Assembly (NCBI GenBank): GCA_030770535.1
Contig: JASVEC010000009.1
Span: 620,001 to 684,000, forward strand
Length of the DNA: 64,000 nucleotides
Direction of reading: 5' to 3'
Source: Batkoa obscura
Lineage: Eukaryota > Entomophthoromycota > Entomophthoromycetes > Entomophthorales > Batkoaceae
In this document: one piece after another, positions 49,100 through 59,912 of the stretch
Position numbering within the stretch: position 1 is the stretch's first letter
Layout: every line of letters begins with the position of its first letter
Notes under the pieces: generated by a model
Databases searched by the model: none
Seen by the model: the letters and a program-made list of their open reading frames with translations, nothing else
Told to the model about the DNA's origin: nothing
Program-made: the position numbers and the translations under genes

Positions 49100-50264
49100 A
49101 ATAATATGCTATAATAAATATAATTGATAATAAAAAAATAATATAAAGATAGCTCAATTTTATAGATTGTATTTTATAAATAATGTTATTAATTTAGATT
49201 ATTTTAAAATAAAAAGTAAACAAATATTTCATTCTTAACATTATATACTTTAATTTTAATTTTTTTTAACAAAATTACATTTAAATTAACTATAAGCTTT
49301 ATTATTTAAACCTGTTTTATTTAACTTTATTTTATTAAACATTTTTTCATAACAAAATTCAAATATTAAATAAAATAATTTAAACACTTTTTAATAGAAA
49401 AAATATTTTTAATAATATTTTTGAAACATTACCAGTGTAAATTTTTTAATATTATTAACTTATAAAAATTGCAATTAGGTTGAAATCTTGGCCTGAAAAT
49501 ATTTAAAGCAATGATATTATTATTTTTAACTAATTTTATATTAATTTAATTTTTATTTATATAAAAAAAATAATTATAATTTATTAACTATATTTTTTAT
49601 TTGATTTCAATTAAACTATTTAAGCTTAAATTTTTTTAAAGTGCTTTTTGATTTTTAAATTTAAATTAAAGTTTATTTTTAAATTAAGTTTAAAAGTATT
49701 TATAATAAAATCTCTAGATCTTAAATATAACACTTTTATATTTTCAAGTTTAGTTTTAATAATACTTAATATATTAGAAAAAAATGTTAATATCATAAAT
49801 TGTAAACAATCTTAATATATTTAGATTTAAGCCTTTAATAATCTTTTTAATTGTGATAATTTTTTTGAACTCAAACACTTTAAGATGGTTCAAATACTTA
49901 TCAAATATCATTAAAGGTTTTTTGTTATTATTGTTATATATATTAATTCTGGTAACTTAATTTCAAGTTTTAAATTATATTTATTTGAAAAGCTTACATA
50001 ACGCATAGATTGTATATTTAGACAACAGGCTAAATATTTTATCATATCATCACACATATTTGTATGTTTTAGTATTAATTTATTTTCCTTGATTAACTTT
50101 TTTTGGTAATAATAATATTTGAAAATTCCATTTTAATTATATATTAAATAAGTTAAATTGTACCAAATTACTTTATTTATAATATAAAATAAATTCTCTA
50201 GAGGTAGTAACTTGAATATATCTTCTAGTAAAATATTAGTCAATTGATCAAACTTCAGTGCCAT
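49100..50264 (-). pseudogene. F-box/LRR-like family relic, heavily decayed
   Basis: On the minus strand an intact ATG at 50264 reads MALKFDQLTNILLEDIFKLL, LENLF, with many later stops and shifts. Family landmarks persist in order: LIKENKLILKHTNM, ACCLNIQSMRYVSFSN, LKLEIKLPELI, NIIALNIFRP and, near 49250, CNFVKK (compare CNFIKK in the 62-kb copy). A block of about 50 residues around the F-box (LCFLSKELFDIV in the intact copy) is shortened. The homology fades near 49100, beside a MITE. This is the most eroded and most AT-shifted of the four copies. Confidence 0.75.
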
Positions 50265-51265
50265 TTTGTTCTAAAATATAAGTGAACAAACTTTAATTTT
50301 TTTGATTTATTGTGATGTTTTTTAATTGAAATTCATCATAAACCAATGTTATTGGTTTAATTGATCCAAAGTTGTTACTTTGACTTCTTTATTATTACAG
50401 CTGTTGTAGCTCTTTCTCTGCTTAATTAACTACTCATTTAAGAAAAAAACTAATGTTAAAATTTTGTCAAGATGTAAGGACCAACCATAGAAAAAATGGT
50501 TATATAAGTTATAAAAAATCTAGCTAAAAAAGTCACAAGAGTTGCAACAGCTGTAGTCTAATATACAAGTTTATGTTAAGCAATAGTAGTAAATATCAGT
50601 TATCTATTATAGTGTTTTCTAAATATTAGTTAAATATAAAGTTTCATTTAATGCCTTTTATAGTTTATAAGCTTATTGCTACCTATTTTTCTTTTAAATA
50701 AAGTTGTTATAAACTCTATTTCATTTTTTTAAAATTTATTAAAAACAATTTGTTTAATAAAACTACCTTAATACAATATTAAATATATAATATCTATCAA
50801 ATAGATGAATTACTCTATTAGCATTATATAGCCTTTTTTTAAGCTTAAGAATATTAACTCCTTTTTAATTGATGTAGCCCTTCACCATTAAGTTAATATA
50901 CATTATTGTACGTTTGAGGTTAAATTACTTTATTTCAAATATATAGATTCTAAATGCATACTATCTCGTCATTTTGTTACAATACAATATAACAATCTAT
51001 TTAACCATTATTAAGTATTTACCAAAAAGTATTCTTAATAGAGATTGAACTCTCCTTCATTAAACTAGATTTCTAGAAAATAAATCTATCTTAAATTTAT
51101 TTTACCTTCCAATTCAAGTTCTAATCAACTCATTCAACCTCCTTAACAGTATAATAACTTAAAAAAAGTTTATTTAAGATAATAAAATAAGACAATCTAA
51201 ATAAAACCAGTTCATCCACTTCAAGCTTATCCCTTAGTTGGTACCTCTCCATCGCTTTTTAAAAT
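50265..51265. other. intergenic
   Basis: 1 kb of very AT-rich DNA between the F-box relic and the PH-like orphan; nothing recognised. Confidence 0.5.
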
Positions 51266-51802
51266 TCAACAAAGCATCAACCTTTCCTTTAAAATATCCA
51301 TAACTCTAACTCTATTTTCAGTTGAAAACGCTTTCAATGTATTCTCCCCTCTTTGTTTAATAATAATCGCTTGAAACTTCTTTTCCAAACCACGTTCATT
51401 ATCTTTAGCCCACCAAATCGAATTATATCCTCTTCCCCAATTCATATAATCCCACCAAGGTAAATTCATCACTTCTGGAGTGGATAGAGATACTATATCA
51501 ATTATATCAATGAATTTGGATTTTCCTAATGGAAAATAATAATGCTTGACTTCAATTTTAGTGGGGTATAAAGTCAGGAATTGATCACTATATAAGATGC
51601 TAGTGAGAGATAAACCATTAGATAATAATTGACTACCTCGTCTTTCTAGACGTAGATTGCTACTATGGCCTGCAGACTCAAAATAATCTTCTGTTCTTGA
51701 TTCTCTTCCTTTTTCAATCAAAGAAGTTAATTCTACCTCATCTTCATCAATTCGGTTATAATTTTTATGCATTGTTTCTTTTAATTGTAGCATTTTTTCC
51801 AT
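51266..51802 (-). CDS. hypothetical protein with a PH-like core
   Basis: Single-exon gene, 178 residues, start at 51802. After a charged N terminus (NRIDEDEVELTSLIEKGRES) it has a compact core of beta-strand type with LTLYPTKIEVKHYYFPLGKS, KFIDIIDIVSLS, LPWWDYMNWGRGYNSIWWAK and AIIIKQRGENTLKAFSTEN, then a helix DILKERLML. This order (strands, WWDYxxWG motif, final helix) recalls uncharacterised fungal proteins with a PH-like fold; I infer the fold only from pattern. No membrane segment. Divergent from the polyprenol reductase gene, 636 bp apart. Function unknown. Confidence 0.65.
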   Translation of the reverse strand: MEKMLQLKETMHKNYNRIDEDEVELTSLIEKGRESRTEDYFESAGHSSNLRLERRGSQLLSNGLSLTSILYSDQFLTLYPTKIEVKHYYFPLGKSKFIDIIDIVSLSTPEVMNLPWWDYMNWGRGYNSIWWAKDNERGLEKKFQAIIIKQRGENTLKAFSTENRVRVMDILKERLMLC

Positions 51803-52438
51803 TTTATAGTTGATAAGTTATATTTAAATTTAAAAGAAATCAATTATTTTATTTTAACGATTTTTATTCTTCTTTTAAGGCTTTCATTAATTTTTTTAAG
51901 CTTCATTTTAATTGAATTAAAATATTAATAATGATGGGCTTTCTTAATTAATTGATAATATTAGTTTAAAGTTAATTTTAATAAAGAGAAAAAGAATAAA
52001 AAACAATGACAAAAAACATATATATTCACAAAGACAAAACTCTCACAACGCTATTTAAATAAATAAATTACAACTCCTTTATCTCGTCTTTATTTACATT
52101 CAACCACCACCAACATACGGAAAAACTGCATCACAACCACCTAAAGCGGGATTACTAATCGGTTAAATTAATAGCTAATAAAGCTATACCAATTTGAGTT
52201 AGTGATCAAAAGTTAACCAATTTTTAGCTAAAAATAACTAAAATTTGCATTCCTTTAACCCAATGATAGCTTTCATCAATTAGTTATTTGAAAGCCTATT
52301 TTTGCATTCAATTCTTAAAGTTTTTGCAATAATGCCTTGAGCTTGGAGGAGTAAGTGAGTACAAGTAGAAAAGGGGTTAAAATAGAAATAAAAATTCAAG
52401 AGAAGTTTCAATTTGATAAGTTTTAATAGTGTCAAATA
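51803..52438. other. intergenic between divergent genes
   Basis: Shared upstream region of the PH-like orphan and the DFG10-like gene. Contains pyrimidine and AACC-rich stretches around 52090-52150. No element copy seen. Confidence 0.5.
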
Positions 52439-53335
52439 ATGTTAAGTGTAATCCATCCAATCTTAGAAACTAGTCAAAAAGGAATAATATTATGTATAAT
52501 ATTATTACTAATATTAAATCAAAATCAATTTATAAAACAAAATATTATCCATTATGGACGAAATAAAGATAGTAAAATGAAAAGTAATTGGTTAACAATA
52601 TCTAAAAAAAAGTTTAATTATTTTTATTTATTTTTAATAATTAGCAATCTACTTTTTATTAGCTTCAATTTTTTTTATAAAAATCAATTGTTAACTGAAT
52701 ACAACTTGAATATAAATTATTATTCCAAGTATTATAATACAAATACCATTTCAAAACATGCTATTTATTTACCTTTATTATTACAATTTCAAGGTTTTAG
52801 AAGGTATTATGAAACAATAAAGATTCACCAATTTTCAACCAATTCAAAAATGAACGTGTTGATTTTATTACTAGGCATTTATTATTATTTTAACTTAAGC
52901 TTATTATTAAATTTTAATGCTACATTAAGTTATATTATCTATAAACAAAATCATACTTCATTAACTACGAATATCACCTTTTATTTTTCCATCGGCTTAT
53001 TTTTTTATTCAAGTTATCATCAATTGAACTGTCATGTTGATCTAGCTAACCTACGAAATAATGATATTAAAGAAAAATATTCCTTACCATTAACTTCTTA
53101 TTTCAAATACTGTAGTAACCCTCATTATTATTATGAGTTACTAATCTATCTCTCTTTTTTAGTAATGGATCAATTTAAGTCTTTAAATTTAATCTTCATC
53201 TCACTATTAGTAGCTCTGAACCTTATCATTACCGCTTATTCTAATCATCATTGGTATTTTGAAAATATGCCCAAATATAAGCATATTGTTAAGAATCGAC
53301 ACGCCATAATTCCTCAAATGGCTTGGTTTTATTAA
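52439..53335 (+). CDS. DFG10: polyprenol/polyprenal reductase, Dfg10/SRD5A3 family
   Basis: Single-exon gene of 298 residues with about six hydrophobic segments (ILCIILLLILNQNQFI, FNYFYLFLIISNLLFISFNF, VLILLLGIYYYFNLSLLLNF, ITFYFSIGLFFYSSYHQ, LIYLSFLVMDQF, LIFISLLVALNLIITAYSN). Family landmarks are QFQGFRRYYETIKIHQFS, HQLNCHVDLANLRN, YFKYCSNPHYYYELLIYLS and the C-terminal NMPKYKHIVKNRHAIIPQMA, matching the steroid 5-alpha-reductase C-terminal domain of SRD5A3/Dfg10. The enzyme acts in the ER membrane in making dolichol for protein N-glycosylation. Sequence is extremely rich in Ile/Leu/Asn, reflecting AT bias. The start at 52439 is the first ATG in frame. Confidence 0.88.
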   Translation: MLSVIHPILETSQKGIILCIILLLILNQNQFIKQNIIHYGRNKDSKMKSNWLTISKKKFNYFYLFLIISNLLFISFNFFYKNQLLTEYNLNINYYSKYYNTNTISKHAIYLPLLLQFQGFRRYYETIKIHQFSTNSKMNVLILLLGIYYYFNLSLLLNFNATLSYIIYKQNHTSLTTNITFYFSIGLFFYSSYHQLNCHVDLANLRNNDIKEKYSLPLTSYFKYCSNPHYYYELLIYLSFLVMDQFKSLNLIFISLLVALNLIITAYSNHHWYFENMPKYKHIVKNRHAIIPQMAWFY

Positions 53336-53666
53336 TGAAGTACGTTTGAAGGAGATGACATTAATAAAATTTGGATTACTCATCTTAACTCCTTTTTATG
53401 TTTTAAAGATTACTTGCATTTTTGACTCATAAGCATAATAAAGGATTTTAACAAATTAAAGGACAATATTGGGTTGGATAATGAAGTTTGATTGATGGGC
53501 TTAAAAATAAACTAATCTGATTTAGCACGATTTTAACCGTCACATTTGGCTAGTTGAACATACTGAGGAATATTTACAATAAATATTTTAACTATATTTT
53601 TTTTCATTTTTTATATTTTTATATAACTTTTTTAAACAACAACAGTAACAAGAGAAACTTTTAACA
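53336..53666. other. intergenic
   Basis: Short spacer upstream of the ClpX gene; nothing recognised beyond T-rich tracts. Confidence 0.5.
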
Positions 53667-54604
53667 ATGATGCTTCTAATTCCAAAGAAAAAAACAATAC
53701 AAATTTATCCACTTCAATGTTTATTAACTCGTTGTTATACGAGTAATTTGAATAATAGTAGTAATTCAGTAATTCAAAAAAAAGAAAAGAAAATTAAATC
53801 CAATGGAGAATTGATTAAAAAAAAATGGGAAAAAAATAATGGTATTACGAGAGGTATTATTACTATTATTAATATATTATTAATAAAAAAATTTTATCTC
53901 TTGTTTTTTCTTTTATAGATATTATCATAACTTGTAATAAAGACAAAGATAAATTAAGTAATGGTAATAACAATGGTAATAATCATAATCATATATTTAC
54001 ATCTAAAATGGATAAACAAACGTATAATTATGGTGGTGGATTTGAACACATTGATAATGAAATTATTGAAGAAGAAGAAGAAGAAGATTTTGGTTTTAAT
54101 AATTTATTAACTACTCCACGAATGGTGAGATAAAATTTTATTATTAATTTATCAATTTATTATATTTGTTTAGATTAATAAACATTTAGATGATTATGTA
54201 ATTGGTCAAGAAAGAGCTAAAAAAATATTATCAGTGGCTTTATTTAATCATTATAATCGAGTTAAAGCTAATAATAAAATGAAATATCAACAAAATATTA
54301 GTACTAATAATATTAATCAACAACAACACAATGGAATTAATAGTAAATATAATGAAGATATTAATTTTGATTTAAATAATGATATTAATACAATTAATCA
54401 ACACCATAATAACTCAACAATTTCAAGAAGTAAGTTTAATTTTATATAAAAAAAATTATATTTCTTATCAATGTTTACTATTTAGTTCCATTACCTATTA
54501 CAAATACTACCTCATTTCAATATCATCAATTAAAAAGGAACTGGATTAATCCAAGTTCAGATCACTTAAATAATAATAATAATAATAATAACAATAATAA
54601 TAAC

Positions 54605-54662
<58 letters not shown>

Positions 54663-55892
54663 TTATTAATAATGAAAATGAAAATTGTATATTAGATACA
54701 ATATTTGATAAAAGTAATGTATTATTATTAGGACCAACAGGATCAGGTAAATTAAATTAAATATAAATAATCTACTATTTTAATAATTAAAATAAATAAT
54801 TTAGGAAAAACATTATTAGCAAGAACATTAGCTAATATATTGAAAGTACCATTTTCAATGTCAGATGCAACACCATTTACACAGGCTGGTTATGTAGGTG
54901 AAGATGTAGAATTAGTTATTCAAAGATTGTTACAAGTAATCTTAAATTTAAATAGTTTAATATTTAATAATAGTAATAATAATAATAATAAATTAGAACT
55001 GTGATTATGATATTAAAAAAGCAGAACAAGGTATTGTATTTATTGATGAAATTGATAAAATAGCAAGACGACCAGATGCTTTATCAATTTCTAAAGATGT
55101 ATCAGGAGAAGGAGTTCAACAAGCGTTATTAAGGATGTTAGAAGGAACAACAATAACAATAACGGATAAAAATGGCTCATCTAATAGAAAAAACCCCAAT
55201 TCTAATAATAATTCTAGTTTATCAGGTGGAAATAAAGGGGATACATTTACAGTGGATACTTCTAATATTTTATTTATTTTATCAGGGGCTTTTGTTGGTT
55301 TAGAAAAAATTATTGCAAATAGATTAGCAAAATCAGTAAGCTTATTTATTTTATTTATTATTTTAATATTAATATTATTTATTTATTTATTTAGTCTATT
55401 GGTTTTAATGCACCAATTAAAAAAGGGAATTTAGATAGTAATAATGAAATTAATAATCAAATGGATTGTTTAGAATTAGTAGAACCTATAGGTAACAATT
55501 AGAATTATAATATTAATTATTAATTATTAATTATTAATATTTAGATTTAATAAAATATGGATTAATACCTGAATTTATTGGACGATTACCTGTATTAGCT
55601 AATGTCACCTCCTTAGATGAATCTTCTTTAATTCGAGTGTTAACTGAACCTAAAAATTGCCTAATTAAACAATATCAAGGATTGTTTAATTTAAATAAGG
55701 TAAATTCTAAAATAATTTTAACTAATAATTTTATTTTTAATATAATTAATTAATTTTATATAAATTATTTTAGATCCAATTAAAATTTACCAATTCTTCT
55801 TTAAAAGCAATTGCTCAATTAGCTATTAAAAAACAAACTGGAGCTAGAGGATTAAGAAGGATTATGGTAAATTTTATTTTAAATGTATTAAA

Positions 55893-55990
<98 letters not shown>

Positions 55991-56251
55991 TATATTTATA
56001 AATATATTCAATAGGAAAAAATATTATTAGAACCTATGTATGATGTGCCAGGAACAAGTGTTAAATTTGTAGTTATTACTAAAGAATGTATATTAAATGA
56101 TCAAAAACCCATTTATTTAAGTAAAAATCAAGAGGTAGAATTAAATAAATTATTATTGGAAGAAGATACTCAAGTTGGAAATAACAATAATAATCAAAAT
56201 CAAAATGAAACTGATGATAATAATAAGAAACAAGTAGCTTCTTGGATCTAA
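53667..56251 (+). CDS. CLPX: mitochondrial ClpX-type AAA+ unfoldase retaining an IGF loop
   Basis: Ten exons: 53667..53841, 53919..54124, 54174..54429, 54486..54746, 54805..54935, 54997..55335, 55395..55491, 55545..55699, 55774..55866 and 56015..56251, giving 649 residues. The N terminus is basic with few acids, as for a presequence, and has no zinc-finger cysteine pairs. The AAA+ core shows [12 protein letters not shown], Walker A GPTGSGKT (about 295-302), pore loop GYVGEDVE, Walker [13 protein letters not shown] (about 356-367), [20 protein letters not shown] and sensor 2 [13 protein letters not shown] at about 457-460 matches the ClpP-binding IGF loop that yeast Mcx1 lacks. A run of about 30 Asn (54571-54660) expands the loop before Walker A. 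Role: protein unfolding in the matrix, probably with ClpP. Confidence 0.92.
54571..54660. repeat. (AAT/AAC)n coding repeat, poly-Asn in ClpX
   Basis: About 30 consecutive Asn codons within exon 4 of the ClpX gene, just upstream of Walker A. Mixed AAT and AAC codons at the left side suggest an older start with recent AAT expansion. Confidence 0.93.
55894..55990. repeat. (AAT)n microsatellite in a ClpX intron
   Basis: About 32 AAT units in intron 9 (55867-56014), lengthening it to 148 nt against the usual ~50. The same motif is expanded in coding sequence 1.3 kb upstream. Confidence 0.93.
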
Positions 56252-56607
56252 TGTAAGATCAATTTGTCTTGTTACTCTATTTATATCCCGTTAAACGAAT
56301 TATTTGCTCAATTCTTTTTTTATTCTACTACGATCTTTTGACTTTTATTATTTGTGAGTTTTTTTAAATTAAACTTTTTGTTATAAATTTATTATTATTA
56401 CTATTATTTATCATATAAAAAATTTAAATTTAAAGAACAATTATTAATAAATAAAAAAATATAGTTTATTATTTTAACTTGAATTCTTCACCTTGATCAT
56501 TTATAACTACAACATTTTGTTTTATTTTATTTTATTTTATAGTATTATTAAATACTCATTAATTTTAAATCTTATTGATTTAGAATAGTAGCATATATAA
56601 ATTCTTA
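56252..56607. terminator. shared 3' flank of convergent ClpX and TAF6 genes
   Basis: 356 bp between the two convergent stop codons. Very AT-rich with (TTTTA)n at 56520-56541 and several AATAAA-like strings on both strands, as expected for overlapping polyadenylation signals. Confidence 0.4.
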
Positions 56608-58867
56608 TTATTCTTCATCCCATTGATCATCACCATCATCATCATCATCATTTTCTTCTTCTTCTTCTTCTTCTTCTTCTTCTTCCATTATTTGTTTATC
56701 ATTTTCATTGAAATCCATATTATTACTATCATTTTGTTTGTTTTCTACTTTATTCTCCTCATTCTTATGTTCAATCTTAGTTTCCATTTCCTTATATCTT
56801 TCCATTTCTTGAATATTCTCAATTTTCTCCATCTTTTCCAATTCTAAATTTCCTTTTTCAACATTAACAATATTCTCTTTTCCGTTCTTATTATTAAAAA
56901 TAATTTGATTTAAATATACACAAATTGATTTAAAATGTTGCGATTTAATAATTTCTTGAGCTAAAGGTTGATAGGGAATTAATTGATTTAATTTTACAAT
57001 TGAAATTGCAGATTCATTTTGTAAATATTTTTTGTTTTCGGCAGCATCCGCTAAAAAGTCCTAATTTATTATATTAAAATAAAAATCTTCAATAATGAAT
57101 TAAATAAAATATCAAAAATAATAATTAAAATAAATAAATAAATATAAATATATATATCTTCACTTACCACTATCATTTCCATACATCTAACTATTTCTCT
57201 TAACTCTTCCTTCCCATTAAAACTTTGTAATTTCATTGAAATAGAATTTAAATTGGGTGGAATACAACTATCAAATAAAGAATCACTTAATGTTTTAATA
57301 CCTAAAATACCCCCATAAAACGTAGTAATAGTTGATTGTGGATCAAAAATAGCTGAAAATAAAGTTTTAACTATTTTAGGTCTTGCATTTGGATGAGTAA
57401 ATTCAATTTTTTGATAAATTAATCTCAATAAATCACTAGCTTGATGACGTAATTGCCAATGACTTAATTCTCTTTCCATATTATTACCCATCCTTTTAGT
57501 AATTAAACAAGTGAGTATTACTGGACAAATTTGATGGAGCTAAATAACAAAAAAATAGATTAATAAAGTAATAAATAAATGGGAATAATTGACTTACATA
57601 GGGTGTTATAAAAAAATAGCTATTTAACATAATCATTTCTAAAGCAGTTAATAGAGACTTTAATATATTAATTTTATCAAAACTTTTGACTGTCTAAGTT
57701 ATAATAAAAAAATAAATTATTCATAAAATTTTAATATTTATATATTAATTTACCTTCTCAGATATGTATTGAATAAAATAAGGTAATAGTTGTTGTAAAC
57801 CTGGATCTTTATTTAAAGAATCATGAGCTGCTTTTTGAACTTCAATATCCTCCGCTACTAAAGCAGATGCTAAATTTTCAAAATGTTTTCTTAATTCTCG
57901 ACTTAAATTATGTTTTACAATTGGTTTCACATCCATATCCATATTGGAAGTTAAATTATCTATGGGCTTAATAGTGTTATTGATACTAATTTTACTCTTT
58001 TTTAATAAAAATTTATCAGGTTCATCTATATTAAATAATAGTATAAAGTTAGGTTAATAACGAGTTAGTTTGATTACAATTGTATAAATCTATTTTACTT
58101 ACCCATTTCAATTGGATTTTGTGGTATTAATGGTTGAATACCTTCCACTGCTAACCAATGAGCTAAATGACATAAAAATATTATTAAATTAAAATAAATT
58201 AAAAATTAAATTAAAAATTAAATTAAAAATTAAATTAAAAATTAAATTAAAAATTAAATTAAAAATTAAATCAAAAATTAAATTACCAGTAAAACTTAAG
58301 TCCATAGGAGCAGGAGGAAGTGGGGTTGATAATAAAGTCTCTAATTCAATATCTTTATCTTGTAAATAATAAAGTTCTTGATTCGAGTATTTAACACTAT
58401 TAAACCTTAAGCCACCACTAGAATTAAACCCATATAATGGCTAGAATAAAGTTAATTAAAGTTATTATCATTATTTAATTTATAAATTTAAATCTTACTT
58501 CAACACTACGAACTCTTAATGCTAAATTAATATCATCTAAAGTTAACCTTTCTCTTTTACCATGTTTCATAAATTTAATAGCTTCCTAATAATAAAATTA
58601 GTATATTAATATACTTATAATTTTATTTGCATTTAATATTCTATTATTATTGCTATTATTAAATTAACTCACCTGTACTATTTCTTTAATACGAAACTCA
58701 ACATCATCAGCTAAACTTGATAAACCATCTTTAGGTATTGAAGATAAACCTAAGGAATCCCCTACTTCCTTTTAAAGTGGAAAATTATTTATTTATTTTT
58801 TGTAAAATAAAGGGAATATATGCCTTACTTCTATTGCTTCAATGGGATACACTGTATTAGTGTCCAT
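56608..58867 (-). CDS. TAF6: TFIID/SAGA subunit TAF6
   Basis: Nine exons: 58867..58829, 58768..58673, 58585..58499, 58440..58287, 58162..58103, 58025..57754, 57693..57598, 57539..57168 and 57060..56608, giving 542 residues. The N-terminal histone fold runs through LSSIPKDGLSSLADDVEFRI, EAIKFMKHGKRERLTLDDIN and LALRVRSVEPLYGF. A linker with FTAHWLAVEGIQPLIPQNP follows, the TAF6 hallmark. Then comes the HEAT-repeat domain: LSRELRKHFENLASALV, DPGLQQLLPYFIQYISEK, LTCLITKRMGNNMERELSHW and ARPKIVKTLFSAIFDPQST. The protein ends in a Glu/Asp-rich tail. It pairs with TAF9 in the core of TFIID. Intron 58163-58286 is lengthened by a 12-bp tandem repeat. Confidence 0.95.
58193..58284. repeat. 12-bp tandem repeat in a TAF6 intron
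   Basis: About seven copies of AAAAATTAAATT, one with a T-to-C change, inside intron 4 of TAF6. Confidence 0.92.
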
Positions 58868-59315
58868 GTTTTTTTTAAAATAAAGATTTGAAAATGAAGT
58901 TTTTAATTAAAAATTCATGTTGATACAAGACTGCTTTTTTAAAAGATAGGAGGGGTTTGATTGGTTTATTTCAATTTTTATTAATTTAAAATATTTGAAG
59001 TTTATTAGTGATATAAAACATCATGTTTAAAATAATATTATAAATATATACATATATATTAAATAGAGTAATTCTATTTAATAATTACAAAAATAAATTA
59101 TAAAATATAAAAATTAAAAGTAGTAACATGTCTAAATTATTAATCATAATAAGAATAAAGATAAAATATTAAAAAGTCATAAATCAAAATCAAAATCAAC
59201 AAAATATTTTTAATCTAAAGGTAATCAATACACTTTAATTTATGAAAACTAGTCCAAAAAATAAATAACAAAAATACATTCCAAAATACATTTCCTCCTA
59301 TTCCCTCTTTCTTCT
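58868..59315. other. intergenic
   Basis: Upstream region of TAF6 and 3' side of the next minus-strand gene; AT-rich, nothing recognised. Confidence 0.5.
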
Positions 59316-59912
59316 TCAATAACTAATTTCAACAAAACTATGATCCAATTCTTCCATTTGAACAAATAATTGATCTTCCAAATTATGTTGATTAGAACAC
59401 TCTTTTAACTCGGGTAAATTGGAGGAACAAAAAAAGCAAAGTTCATTATTATTCTCATTAATTAGACTATTTCTTTTACTTTGGCCACTTGAAAGAAACA
59501 AAAAAGGTGAAAAAGTAGTATGAAATGTATTAGTACGAGTACGTAAACGATGAGGACGGGAGTTTGATTTTGAAGTTCCTGAATTTTTTTTTGTTAACAT
59601 ATTAAATGGACTTAAACTTCTTTTTTCTTTTTTTAATAAATTGTTACTTTTTTCAATCATACTTTCCATTGTTGCAGTAACATTATTAGTAGCTAAATCT
59701 AACATATCAATTGTATTGGTACTAGTTGCTAACATTTCTTTTTTAATAAAATTCGATAAGATTTTATTTAAAGTGGAATTGCTACTATCAAAACTAGGTG
59801 ATAATGGTAACTCAATCGAATTCTCGGGATGAATCGTACAGTGACCAGATACTGAATTTAAATCTAAAGACAAACTCGCTTTTAAGGGGGATTTATATGT
59901 CGTTGGTGGCAT
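59316..59912 (-). CDS. hypothetical Ser/Thr/Asn-rich protein
   Basis: Single-exon gene of 198 residues starting MPPTTYKSPLKASLSLDLNS. A weak helix-forming middle part (NKILSNFIKKEMLATSTNT, TATMESMIEKSNNLLKKEKR) is followed by a basic stretch SNSRPHRLRTRTNTFHTTF that could be a nuclear localisation signal. A C-terminal ELCFFCSSNLPELKECSNQ has three cysteines. No known domain, signal peptide or membrane helix. Several SP and TP sites suggest phosphorylation. It lies upstream of TAF6 on the same strand. Likely real, given its codon use and the AT-rich flanks, but unassigned. Confidence 0.55.
   Translation of the reverse strand: MPPTTYKSPLKASLSLDLNSVSGHCTIHPENSIELPLSPSFDSSNSTLNKILSNFIKKEMLATSTNTIDMLDLATNNVTATMESMIEKSNNLLKKEKRSLSPFNMLTKKNSGTSKSNSRPHRLRTRTNTFHTTFSPFLFLSSGQSKRNSLINENNNELCFFCSSNLPELKECSNQHNLEDQLFVQMEELDHSFVEISY

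Noticed and set aside
56623-56847. 74-codon plus-strand frame with a poly-Phe run
   Set aside because: Complement of the poly-Glu tail of TAF6; the TAF6 exon reading is in frame with eight other exons.
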